This document shows positions 1 through 7,618 of a stretch of 64,000 nucleotides of DNA, piece after piece. The translations under genes were made by a program, and so were the position numbers. The notes beneath the pieces were generated by a model. That model saw only the letters and a program-made list of their open reading frames with translations. It had not been told where the DNA came from and ran no database searches. Source of the DNA: an uncultured Bacteroidaceae bacterium (GTDB taxonomy: Bacteria; Bacteroidota; Bacteroidia; Bacteroidales; Bacteroidaceae); contig CAJOLI010000001.1 in the NCBI GenBank assembly GCA_905235285.1, positions 1 through 64,000 on the forward strand, written 5' to 3'. Within the stretch, counting starts at the first letter, position 1. Each line of letters begins with the position of its first letter.

Positions 1-57
1 GATGCAGTCGACGGCGACGTGGAACTTGGGGTACTGCCCATAGAAAGGAGGCGTCAT
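1..57 (-). CDS. NUDIX-family sugar regulator, N-terminal fragment
   Basis: Only the first 19 codons are present; the gene runs off the left edge. The peptide opens MTPPFYGQYPKFHVAVDCI. The FHVAVDCI stretch resembles the first beta-strand of the Bacteroidetes NUDIX-winged-helix regulators (NrtR/AraR group), which normally continue into a NUDIX fold that senses a sugar and a winged helix that binds DNA. The gene lies 89 bp downstream of an SSS sugar transporter on the same strand. In Bacteroides a NUDIX regulator sits beside an SSS transporter and an aldose epimerase in the arabinose locus, so the context supports the call. The catalytic or sensor residues cannot be seen, so the family assignment rests on 19 residues and synteny. 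Confidence 0.5.
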   Translation of the reverse strand, partial: MTPPFYGQYPKFHVAVDCI

Positions 58-146
58 GGTGTGTTTGTGTATTTGTCCTTTGAGTTGTTGGTCAGAATGA
101 GTAGAGAGTCGAGGCCCAAGGCCCCGACTTTCCACTCGGATTAATA

Positions 147-1892
147 TCACCAGAAGTAGTAGTAGAAGCAAGCGCAGAGGCCGATGACGGCGAGGGTGCC
201 AACGATATCCCATACGCCCCAGCTCTCGCGGATGCTCTTCTTGAAATCAGACGAGAAGGTGATAGCATCGACCTGCTCCTTAGAGGGTGCCGGCGTGAAG
301 CAGCTGACGACGACCATCATCACGATGATGAACACCAGCAGCCAGCACTCGAAGATGAGCCAGTTGGTCTGCCAGAACCATGAGGTGGCATCCCAGAAGG
401 CTCCGTCCATGACGGCCTTGCCAGAGTCGGTGACGACGTTGGTTATCAGGCGAACCATACCGATGAGGAAACCGCCGATGAGACCCCACTCACCGGCCTT
501 AGGCGTAATCTTCTTAGAGAAGATACCAAGCGTGAAGACAGCTACCATGGCCGGAGCTATCAGCGACTGGATGTCCTGCAGATACGAGTAGAGGTTGCCC
601 ATGTTCATCATGATGGGCATCCAGGCAAGACCCAGAAGGACGACGACGATGGTAGCCATACGTCCTACGAAGACGTAGTGCTCTTCGGTCTTACCTTTCT
701 TCATAGGCTTGTAGAAGTCCTCAGTGAAGAGTGTGGCGCAGCTGTTGAAGAAGGCTGCCAGCGAAGCTACGAGAGCGCATACGAAACCGATGGTGACGAT
801 GCCCTTGATGCCGGCAGGCAGGATGTTCTTCACCATCATGGCGAAGGCGCCGTCGGTAGACTCGTGGTTCATGATGTCCATTTCTATGCCGCTACCGGCT
901 TTCAGCGAGAGGGCGTAGGCAATCATGCCAGGGATGAGGAACATGAAGCAGGGGAGAATCTTGAAGAAACCTGCAGCGATGGTGCCGCGGCGTGCACGTG
1001 CCATCACCTTGGCGTTGTCCTCGCCGGGGACCTGACCGAGCACACGTTGAACGATGTGCTGGTCGGTGCACCAGTACCAGAAGCCGATGATTGAAGCGCC
1101 GAGGAAGACGACGTAGCCCGGGAACTGCGGGTACATCGGGTCGGCAGGGTCGGTGTGGAACATGTGCGTCGTGCCGAAGCCGTCGTGAGCCTCGTTGCAG
1201 GCGGCCATCATATTAGCCCAGCCGGCTGTGATGCTGCCGTCGCCGAGAGCTGACAGGCCGAGGAAGAGCACGAGGAACGAACCGATGATGAGGATTGGCG
1301 TCTGTATGGAGGAGAGGGTCATGACTCCCTTCATGCCGCCGAAAACGGTGAACACAGCCGTGATGGCGATGAGGCCGATGGCACCATACCAGAACGGTAT
1401 GCCGAGCAGATACTTGAAGAAGATACCGCCGGTGAAGGCCGTGACGCTAACCTTCGTGAGGACGTAGGCCACCAGGGTGATGATGCTCAGCCACGAGCCC
1501 GTGCGCTGAGTGTAGCGGAACTTGAGGAAGTCGGGCATCGTGATGATCTTGCCCATCTTGTTGATAAGCAACTGATAGAAGGGGACGAAAAGCCAACCGA
1601 GGATGAGGATCATCCAACCCTGCATCTCCCAGTGGGCCATGCCTACGCCGTCCTTGGCGCCTGTGCCGGCCAGACCTACGAGGTGCTCTGAACCGATGTT
1701 GGCGGCAAAGATTGCCATACCGATTACGTACCATGGTTCGCCCTTACCGAAGAGGTAAGCAGACGAGTCTTCGCCCTGCTGGGCTTTCTTGTCTTTCCAG
1801 ATTGCATACCATACGGCAGCAATAACTCCTAAGAGGCCGATGACGAGTACGGCCCAGTCGAGCCAGATAAATTCGTGTGAACTCCAGTTCAT
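147..1892 (-). CDS. Sodium:solute symporter (SSS family), probable sugar transporter
   Basis: A 581-residue polytopic inner-membrane protein with about 14-15 hydrophobic helices from residue 12 to the C-terminus. The SSS signature region lies near residues 62-80 (IGSEHLVGLAGTG), and conserved GASIIGFWYW and TDQHIVQRVLG segments lie in the middle third, as in SglT-type Na+/glucose-galactose cotransporters. It would import a monosaccharide with Na+. It lies 131 bp downstream of a lipoprotein aldose 1-epimerase and just before a NUDIX-type regulator, which makes galactose, glucose or arabinose the likely substrate; the sequence alone does not decide between them. The start at 1892 gives a short periplasmic N-terminus before helix 1 and fits family length. 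Confidence 0.85.
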   Translation of the reverse strand: MNWSSHEFIWLDWAVLVIGLLGVIAAVWYAIWKDKKAQQGEDSSAYLFGKGEPWYVIGMAIFAANIGSEHLVGLAGTGAKDGVGMAHWEMQGWMILILGWLFVPFYQLLINKMGKIITMPDFLKFRYTQRTGSWLSIITLVAYVLTKVSVTAFTGGIFFKYLLGIPFWYGAIGLIAITAVFTVFGGMKGVMTLSSIQTPILIIGSFLVLFLGLSALGDGSITAGWANMMAACNEAHDGFGTTHMFHTDPADPMYPQFPGYVVFLGASIIGFWYWCTDQHIVQRVLGQVPGEDNAKVMARARRGTIAAGFFKILPCFMFLIPGMIAYALSLKAGSGIEMDIMNHESTDGAFAMMVKNILPAGIKGIVTIGFVCALVASLAAFFNSCATLFTEDFYKPMKKGKTEEHYVFVGRMATIVVVLLGLAWMPIMMNMGNLYSYLQDIQSLIAPAMVAVFTLGIFSKKITPKAGEWGLIGGFLIGMVRLITNVVTDSGKAVMDGAFWDATSWFWQTNWLIFECWLLVFIIVMMVVVSCFTPAPSKEQVDAITFSSDFKKSIRESWGVWDIVGTLAVIGLCACFYYYFW

Positions 1893-2023
1893 AAGAAGTG
1901 CCCTACCTAACTCCCTCGAAGGGGAGGACCATAAAGGGACTTGGGTCTATTATTAATTAATTGAATCTTTAATTGTTTAGAATCTTTCCGTCTCACGACA
2001 TAGGTGAAGTCGGGAAGAGAGCC
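1893..2023. other. Intergenic gap with C/G-rich inverted repeat
   Basis: No gene is visible. Near 1911-1926 a short inverted repeat (CTCCC-N6-GGGAG type) resembles C/T-rich hairpins seen elsewhere in this window between genes (10.44 kb, 44.3-44.7 kb). It could attenuate read-through between the epimerase and the transporter or be a dispersed intergenic repeat. Confidence 0.35.
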
Positions 2024-3214
2024 TTATTTGACACTGAACTTATATACGCAATGGCTGCGATAGGTCTCGTCGGGCTTGACGTTGGCCGTAGGCCATTCGG
2101 GGTGGTGAGGCGTGTCGGGATACTTCTGGCTCTCGAGGCATACGCTGACCTGTTTGGGATAGATGAGACCCAGCTTGTGGGGCTGGTCGGCGCCTGCGCC
2201 TATGCCCTGGAAGTTGCCGCTGTAGACCTGTATGCCGGGTTCGTTGGTGAACACTTCGAGGAGGATGCCCGTCTCGGGGCTGTAGAGGCTTGCTGCCACC
2301 TGCGAGTCGTCGCCGCGGAAGGTGTCCATGTCGTAGGTGTTGAGGCAGAAATTGTGGTCTACGCCGCCGGCATTCTTAATCTGGTCGAACGTAGTGTCGT
2401 TGATAATCTCGTCGAGGGCGCGAGGCTCGCGGAAATCATAGGGAGTGCCTTCTACGGGTACTACAGCGCCCGTCGGGATATAGTTGATATCGGAGGGCGT
2501 GAAGTTGTCGGCATTCACGTAGAGCACCATGTTCGTGCCGACGCGCGAGAAGTCGCCGTTGAGGTTGAAGTAGGCGTGGTTGGTCTGGTTGATGACGGTC
2601 TCCTTGTCTGTAGTGGCTTCCCATTGGATGTCGAGGGCGTTGTCGTCGGTCAGAGTGTAGGTGGTCGTAGCCGTCACGTTGCCGGGAAAACCGTTGTCGC
2701 CGTCGGGGCTTACTACGGTGAGCTTCAAGGTCTTGTCGTCAATCTGCTCAGCCTCGTAAACGGAGTATTGCCAGCCTGTGGGGCCTCCATGCAACGTGTT
2801 GTCGCCGTCGTTGGCGACGAGGTCGAAGTTCTCGCCGTTGATAGTAATCTGGTGCTTGGCGATGCGGTTGGCATAGCGGCCGATGCTGGCGCCGTAGTCG
2901 CTGGGGGTGTTCACGCGGTCGGCATACTGCTGTACGTTGTCGAAACCGAGGACTACGTCCGTCAGCTTGCCGTCTTTGTCGGGCACCATAATGCTTACAA
3001 TACGTGCGCCCAGGTTAGTGATGCACACTTCCATGCCGTTGGCATTCTTGAGGGTGTAGAGGGCAGTAGCCTTGCCGTCGATGGTGTCGGCGAAAGCTTC
3101 AGGATTGAGGCCGCTGGCTGTTAGCTCGGCTTCGGCGGTCTTCGAAGGGTTGCATGAAGCCATCATGGCTACTGCAGCTGCTCCCATAAGGAGGCTCTTA
3201 ACGATTGTTTTCAT
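2024..3214 (-). CDS. galM: Aldose 1-epimerase (mutarotase), lipoprotein form
   Basis: A 396-residue GalM that interconverts the alpha and beta anomers of galactose or glucose. The N-terminus (residues 1-21) is a lipoprotein signal peptide ending MMASC, so Cys21 is probably lipidated and the enzyme sits in the envelope. Expected catalytic residues are present: His142 in LHGGPTG, His213 in TNHAYFNL and Glu325 in FTNEPGIQVYSG. This is the second galM in the region; the copy at 6342-7421 has no signal peptide. The exported enzyme could equilibrate anomers in the periplasm for the SSS transporter encoded next. It follows a 600-bp gene-free stretch and probably starts a transcription unit of its own; a possible -7 box (TAACTTTG on the minus strand) lies at 3362-3369. 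Confidence 0.93.
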   Translation of the reverse strand: MKTIVKSLLMGAAAVAMMASCNPSKTAEAELTASGLNPEAFADTIDGKATALYTLKNANGMEVCITNLGARIVSIMVPDKDGKLTDVVLGFDNVQQYADRVNTPSDYGASIGRYANRIAKHQITINGENFDLVANDGDNTLHGGPTGWQYSVYEAEQIDDKTLKLTVVSPDGDNGFPGNVTATTTYTLTDDNALDIQWEATTDKETVINQTNHAYFNLNGDFSRVGTNMVLYVNADNFTPSDINYIPTGAVVPVEGTPYDFREPRALDEIINDTTFDQIKNAGGVDHNFCLNTYDMDTFRGDDSQVAASLYSPETGILLEVFTNEPGIQVYSGNFQGIGAGADQPHKLGLIYPKQVSVCLESQKYPDTPHHPEWPTANVKPDETYRSHCVYKFSVK

Positions 3215-3558
3215 GCTGATAAGTTAATAGTTAGTATAATTAATGATTTAGTTACTTGGTTCAGCGCAAAGGCCTTCCGTATTTATCGACATGGGTCTTC
3301 GTATTAGGCAAAAGAGTCTTGGAAAGTTATGGTAAAGAGTATTTATATGTATATTTCGCTCCAAAGTTAGTACTTTTTTTAATATGAGGTGTTACTTCCA
3401 CACTTTTTTTTTCATCAACATCATTTTTTTTTGAAAAAAGCTTTGTTCAGAGCGTCACACGGGGAGAGAAAAGCGAATGCGTAGCCCGAATAAACGGCTG
3501 TAAAAGCATAATAGCACTTATCAAGTAGGCAAATACTCTTCAGCATGACGACGTCTTT

Positions 3559-3722
3559 GTTCCGACCGCTCATTCAGACGCACACGTCTGTTCATTCTGA
3601 GTCACACGTCTGTTCATTCAGAGTCATACGTCTGTTCATTCAGAGTCACACGTCTGTTCATGCAGACGCACCCGGCTGTTCTTTCAGATTCACCCGGCTG
3701 TTCAATCAGATTCACCCGGCTC
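3559..3722. repeat. Tandem 22-bp palindromic-core repeat array A
   Basis: Six units of exactly 22 bp begin at 3581, 3603, 3625, 3647, 3669 and 3691, with a degenerate unit before (3559) and a partial unit after (3713). Each unit has a 10-bp core (CACACGTCTG in the first four, CACCCGGCTG in the last ones) followed by a 12-bp linker, usually ending TTCAGAGT or TTCAGATT. The cores are palindromes with one systematic mismatch at position 3. Core identity switches part way through the array while the linker is kept. No spacers of unique sequence and no cas genes are present, so it is not a CRISPR. It shares period and architecture with arrays at 20976-21140, 33660-33735 and 43466-43629. Confidence 0.9.
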
Positions 3723-3730
3723 TATACGAA

Positions 3731-3791
3731 AATGCCCCTGATGGTTTTGAAGTAAAACAAGTCGTTTTACCGCAGAACCATTAGGGACATT
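3731..3791 (-). terminator. Probable terminator of galK
   Basis: A 61-bp interrupted inverted repeat: outer arms of 16 bp (AATGCCCCTGATGGTT and its near-complement, one G-U pair and one mismatch) enclose an inner perfect 7-bp stem GTAAAAC-N5-GTTTTAC at 3752-3770. Read on the minus strand it begins about 20 bp after the galK stop codon and is followed by a short T-run (CATTTTCG). Confidence 0.6.
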
Positions 3792-3811
3792 AAGAATGGG
3801 GTAGGGGCTGT

Positions 3812-4972
3812 TTAGCAGAGCTTGCGGGCACCGTCGCCGATTACGACGTCGATGATGACGGGCTCCTTGCCGTACTTAGCCTTGAACTGCTGCTTGGCGG
3901 CCTTTACGAAGCTCTCGTAGTAGTGCTCGTCAACGAGGTTGATGGTGCATCCGCCGAAGCCACCGCCCATGATGCGGCTGCCGGTGACGCCCTGTTCCTT
4001 GGCGATGTCGTTGAGGAAGTCGAGCTCTTCGCAGCTGACCTCATACTCCTTCGACAGGCCTTCGTGGGTCTCGTACATCATCTTGCCTACGAGTTCGTAG
4101 TCGCCGGCCTCGAGGGCGTCGCAGACGGTGAGCACGCGCTCGCGCTCGCCGATGACATAGCGTGCACGCTTGAAGTCCTCAGCGCTCACCTTGTCCTTAA
4201 CTTCGTCGAGTTGCTCGTAGCTGGCATCGCGCAGGCTCTCTACCTCGGGATGCAGTTCGTGGATGGCAGCTGCTACGCGCTCGCAGCTGAGACGACGCTC
4301 GTTGTAGGGCGAGCCTACGAGTGCGTGCTTCACGTTGCTGTTGACGAGAACGAGCTTGTAGCCCTTCGGGTTCCAGGGGAAGTAAGCCACTTCTCCCGAA
4401 CGGCAGTCCATGCGCATGAGGTGACCGGCCTTGCCGAGGCACGAGATGGCCTGGTCCATGATACCACAATTGACGCCGATGTACTTGTGCTCGGTGCGCT
4501 GACCTACCTTAGCCAGCTCCAGACGCTCAATCTTGTTGCCGCCAAAAAGGTCGTTGAGGCCGAAGGCGAAGCAGCTCTCGAGGGCTGCCGAGGAGCTCAT
4601 GCCTGCGCCGAGGGGCACATCGCCTGCAAAAGCGGTGTTGAAGCCCTGTACGGGTACGCCGAGGGCCATCATCTCGCGGCATACTCCGAAGATGTAGCGT
4701 GCCCATGTGGCCTTGGGGCCTGCGGGGTCGTCGAGCGAGAACTGTACGCGGTCCTTGAGGTCGATGCTGTAGGCGTCAACGTTGCGTGTGCCATTGGGCT
4801 TGATTTCTGCTATCATGCCCTGCTCCACGGCGCCGGGGAAAACGAATCCGTTGTTATAGTCGGTGTGTTCGCCGATGAGGTTAATGCGACCGGGAGCAGC
4901 ATAAACATTTCCTGTGCTGCCATCGAAGTGCTTGATGAAGCGGCTGCGAACGTCTTCAATTGTAAGTTTCAT
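3812..4972 (-). CDS. galK: Galactokinase
   Basis: A 386-residue GHMP kinase that phosphorylates alpha-D-galactose to galactose 1-phosphate with ATP, the first step of the Leloir pathway. The galactokinase signature GEHTDYNNG is at residues 34-42, the phosphate-binding GHMP loop PLGAGMSSSAA at 120-130, the catalytic Asp in NCGIMDQ at about residue 163, and GGGFGGCTI near the C-terminus. Length is typical. It lies 41 bp downstream of the hexose transporter gene and is the last gene of the galM-transporter-galK operon. galT and galE are not in the window. Confidence 0.97.
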   Translation of the reverse strand: MKLTIEDVRSRFIKHFDGSTGNVYAAPGRINLIGEHTDYNNGFVFPGAVEQGMIAEIKPNGTRNVDAYSIDLKDRVQFSLDDPAGPKATWARYIFGVCREMMALGVPVQGFNTAFAGDVPLGAGMSSSAALESCFAFGLNDLFGGNKIERLELAKVGQRTEHKYIGVNCGIMDQAISCLGKAGHLMRMDCRSGEVAYFPWNPKGYKLVLVNSNVKHALVGSPYNERRLSCERVAAAIHELHPEVESLRDASYEQLDEVKDKVSAEDFKRARYVIGERERVLTVCDALEAGDYELVGKMMYETHEGLSKEYEVSCEELDFLNDIAKEQGVTGSRIMGGGFGGCTINLVDEHYYESFVKAAKQQFKAKYGKEPVIIDVVIGDGARKLC

Positions 4973-5013
4973 AATTGTTTATCTTTTATGGGTTAAATAT
5001 AAAATTTAATTGT

Positions 5014-6303
5014 TTACTCTACGGGAATATCCTTATTCACGTTCTTGCTACCAATGACGCTGAAGAAGAGTATATAAGCCACCATGGCAACGATGAGCCA
5101 ATAGCTGCCGATATAACCGACACCCTTGGCGATAGATGACTGCAAGGTAGGCATAAGACCTCCACCGATGACCATTGTCATGAAGATGCCTGAAGCGGCT
5201 TCGGTGTACTTTCCGAGTCCTTCAACAGCCAGGTTGAAGATACCGCCCCACATGATGCTGGTGCAGAGTCCGCAGGCAGCGATGAAGAATACCTTCGTGG
5301 GAATAGCGTGTCCGCTGAGGGTGCTGGTGACACTCTCGGGAAGGAAGATGGCGATGAGCAGCAAGATTATTGCAACAGTGGAGACACATGTCATCTGAGC
5401 CTTCGTGCTGACTTTACCTGAGATGAATGTCGAGGAGAAACGTCCGATAAGCATCATAAACCAATAGCTGGCTGCCAATGTGCCACCAAGTGCGGCGGAG
5501 CCTTCGAAACCGCCCTGGAAGTTGGTGACGTAGAAGTTGAGGTGCATAGGAATACCAATCTCGATGCCTACATAGAAGAATATGGCGATGACACCCAAGA
5601 TGAGGTGACGGAAGCGAAGGGCTCCCTTGATGGACTCTGAAAGCGAACCGCTGTCCCCGAAGTCGGGCTCAGGAATTGTCACCTGACTGATGATGATGAA
5701 CGAGACGATAAACACGCCCATACCGATGAACAGCAGAGGAGACACGTCAGACATAGACGTATTCTCGGTGACAGTACCTACGAGCACACCTGCGAGCAAC
5801 GGGGTGAGAGTGGCTGTCAGAGAATTCAATGTACCACCAACCTGAATGAGCTGGTTGCCTTTATTGCCGCCACCACCGAGCATGTTGAGCATGGGGTTTA
5901 CGACGGTGTTGAGCATACAAACGCAGAAACCGCACACAAGAGCGCCGAGGAGGTAAATGTAGAGGTTGAGGGCAACAACGGTGCCATTGACTTCGTTTAC
6001 TCTGATGTCTTCTCCGTAGATGCTGGACAGATACTGCAGGGCCAGACCTATAGTACCTACGACGAGAGCGGCAAGGGCAGTCTTCTTGTAACCTATCTTT
6101 TTCAGAAGCATACCAGATGGAATACCCATGAAGAGATAAGCCGTGAAGTTCATCAGGTTACCCCATGAAGCGGCAAAGTCATACTTGAAGCCCCAGATGT
6201 TGCCAAAAGGAGCACCCATGTTCGTTACGAAGCTGATCATCGCGAAGATGAAGCACATCGTGATAATAGCAACCAGATTGCTATTAGTTTTTGTTTGTGT
6301 CAT
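5014..6303 (-). CDS. gluP: Glucose/galactose MFS transporter (GluP/FucP type)
   Basis: A 429-residue inner-membrane protein with about 12 hydrophobic helices, including the N-terminal FIFAMISFVTNMGAPFGN segment and LMNFTAYLFMGIPSGMLLKK at residues 51-70, typical of FucP-family sugar:H+ symporters of Bacteroidetes. It would import galactose or glucose for GalK. It lies between galM (38 bp upstream) and galK (41 bp downstream) in the same direction, an order also known from Bacteroides. The polar loop around residues 105-118 and the Gly-rich LGGGGNKGNQ near residue 142 are visible. The exact hexose cannot be read from sequence. Confidence 0.88.
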   Translation of the reverse strand: MTQTKTNSNLVAIITMCFIFAMISFVTNMGAPFGNIWGFKYDFAASWGNLMNFTAYLFMGIPSGMLLKKIGYKKTALAALVVGTIGLALQYLSSIYGEDIRVNEVNGTVVALNLYIYLLGALVCGFCVCMLNTVVNPMLNMLGGGGNKGNQLIQVGGTLNSLTATLTPLLAGVLVGTVTENTSMSDVSPLLFIGMGVFIVSFIIISQVTIPEPDFGDSGSLSESIKGALRFRHLILGVIAIFFYVGIEIGIPMHLNFYVTNFQGGFEGSAALGGTLAASYWFMMLIGRFSSTFISGKVSTKAQMTCVSTVAIILLLIAIFLPESVTSTLSGHAIPTKVFFIAACGLCTSIMWGGIFNLAVEGLGKYTEAASGIFMTMVIGGGLMPTLQSSIAKGVGYIGSYWLIVAMVAYILFFSVIGSKNVNKDIPVE

Positions 6304-6341
6304 AATGGTTGATGTTTAATATTTAATTATTGTGATTTACT

Positions 6342-7421
6342 TTACTTCTCTACGCCAAACTTATAGACGGTAGTCTGAGTGTACTTCTGTCCGGGACGCA
6401 GCACGCAGCTGGGGAAGTGGCCGCGGTTGGGCGTGTCGGGGAAGTGCTGTGCCTCGAAGCAGATGGCCGAGCGGCGTGGGAAGGTAGCCCCGAGCTGACC
6501 GGGATAGCCGTTAGCCCAGTTGTCGGTATAGACCTGCACGCCGGGCTCTGTGGTATAGACTTCCATCGTGCGTCCGCTCTTGGGCTCAAAGATCTTGGCG
6601 GCGAAGCTCAGCTCGCCGTCCTCGTGCTTGTTGAGCACGAAGCAATGGTCGTAGCCGGCGCCGTTGCGCGTCTGCTCGTCGTCGGCATCAATCATGTCGC
6701 CTACGGCGTGCATCTTCCTGAAATCGAAGGGCGTACCCTCTACGGCGCGAACTTCGCCTGTGGGGATGCTCGTGTCGTCGATGGGGATGAAGAAGTCGGC
6801 ATTGATCTGGCACTCCAGGTCCATGATGTCGGGCGTGGGGTCTGCGATGCCGGCGAGTGCGAAGAAGCCGTGGTTTGTGAGGTTGATGATAGTCTTCTTG
6901 TCCGTAGTAGCCTCGTAGTCGATTACAAGTTCGTTGTCGTTAGTCCAACGATAGACCACTTTAATGTCGAGGTTTCCGGGGAAGCCTTCCTCGCCGTCGG
7001 GCGAGAGATAGTGTAGCGCGAGGGTCTGAGAATCAATCTGCTCAGCATCCCAAACGCGGGCGTGGTATCCTGTAGGACCGCCGTGCAAGTGGTTAGGTCC
7101 GTTGTTGATGGCTAATGAGTATTCTTTGGCGTCGAGTGTAAAATGTCCCTTGCAGATGCGGTTGCCGTAGCGCCCTATGAGGGTCGAGAGGAATGGTTCG
7201 GGACTGTCTACAACGCCCTGGATGGTGTCGTGTCCCTGAATGACGTTGTCAATCTTGCCATTCTTATCGGGCACCATGATAGCGACGAGGGCTCCGCCGT
7301 AGTTGGTAATGCAGACCTCATTTCCGTCTTGATTCACGAGCGTGAACAAGTCGGTCTGCTTACCTTGGATAGTGGCCTGAAAATCTTCACGTTTCAGACC
7401 CGAAAGCTTGCTTACTTCCAT
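6342..7421 (-). CDS. galM: Aldose 1-epimerase (mutarotase), cytosolic form
   Basis: About 359 residues, the first gene of the galM-gluP-galK operon. It converts beta-galactose, as released by beta-galactosidases, to the alpha anomer used by GalK. The mutarotase motifs are present: GRYGNRI, LHGGPTGYHARV with the first catalytic His, INLTNHGFFAL with the second, and VYTTEPGVQVYTDN with the catalytic Glu. There is no signal peptide, in contrast to the lipoprotein paralogue at 2024-3214. An in-frame ATG exists at 7457, but it lies within the probable promoter; the ATG at 7421 (MEVSKLSGLKREDF) matches family N-termini and is preferred. Confidence 0.93.
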   Translation of the reverse strand: MEVSKLSGLKREDFQATIQGKQTDLFTLVNQDGNEVCITNYGGALVAIMVPDKNGKIDNVIQGHDTIQGVVDSPEPFLSTLIGRYGNRICKGHFTLDAKEYSLAINNGPNHLHGGPTGYHARVWDAEQIDSQTLALHYLSPDGEEGFPGNLDIKVVYRWTNDNELVIDYEATTDKKTIINLTNHGFFALAGIADPTPDIMDLECQINADFFIPIDDTSIPTGEVRAVEGTPFDFRKMHAVGDMIDADDEQTRNGAGYDHCFVLNKHEDGELSFAAKIFEPKSGRTMEVYTTEPGVQVYTDNWANGYPGQLGATFPRRSAICFEAQHFPDTPNRGHFPSCVLRPGQKYTQTTVYKFGVEK

Positions 7422-7454
7422 AGGTAAATGATTTTGAATTAAACAATCATAGCG

Positions 7455-7485
7455 CAAAATAAACCAAAAAGTTTGAACGGAACAA
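7455..7485 (-). promoter_or_regulatory. Probable promoter of the galM-gluP-galK operon
   Basis: On the minus strand a TTG (7485-7483) is followed after 20 bp by TTATTTTG (7462-7455), one mismatch from the Bacteroidetes -7 consensus TAnnTTTG. The spacing is canonical (19-21 bp), and it places the transcription start shortly before the ATG at 7421. Confidence 0.55.
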
Positions 7486-7555
7486 GCCTTTTTGCAAAAA
7501 AGAAAAGTGAAAATTACTTAAATCGCCACATTGGGCAATAATAATGACCTGCTTC

Positions 7556-7587
7556 TTTGCTGATTTCAGCAAGAAAACGTAACTTTG
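7556..7587 (+). promoter_or_regulatory. Bacteroidetes-type promoter of the aminotransferase gene
   Basis: TTTG at 7556-7559, a 20-bp spacer and TAACTTTG at 7580-7587 match the -33/-7 consensus exactly. The start codon follows 31 bp downstream. It is divergent from the galM promoter. Confidence 0.8.
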
Positions 7588-7618
7588 CCCCGTTTTTTAA
7601 TAGAAGCATTATACAAGT

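Larger units (their letters stand above)
3215..3811. other. Gene-free region with promoter, 22-bp repeat array and hairpin
   Basis: The roughly 600 bp between galK and the lipoprotein galM hold no convincing gene. From left to right they contain the putative minus-strand -7 box (3362-3369), T/A-rich DNA, the tandem 22-bp array (3559-3722) and the large inverted repeat (3731-3791) that probably terminates galK. A small plus-strand open frame at 3545-3784 is just the array read in one frame. Confidence 0.8.

Noticed and set aside
1973..3124. 383-residue plus frame opposite the lipoprotein galM
   Set aside because: Antisense shadow of a high-GC coding sequence; the minus strand encodes a complete mutarotase.
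3545..3784. 79-residue plus-strand open frame
   Set aside because: It is the 22-bp repeat array read in one frame, with a repetitive SVHSE-like peptide and no family.
3923..4996. 357-residue plus frame opposite galK
   Set aside because: Antisense shadow; galactokinase motifs are intact on the minus strand.
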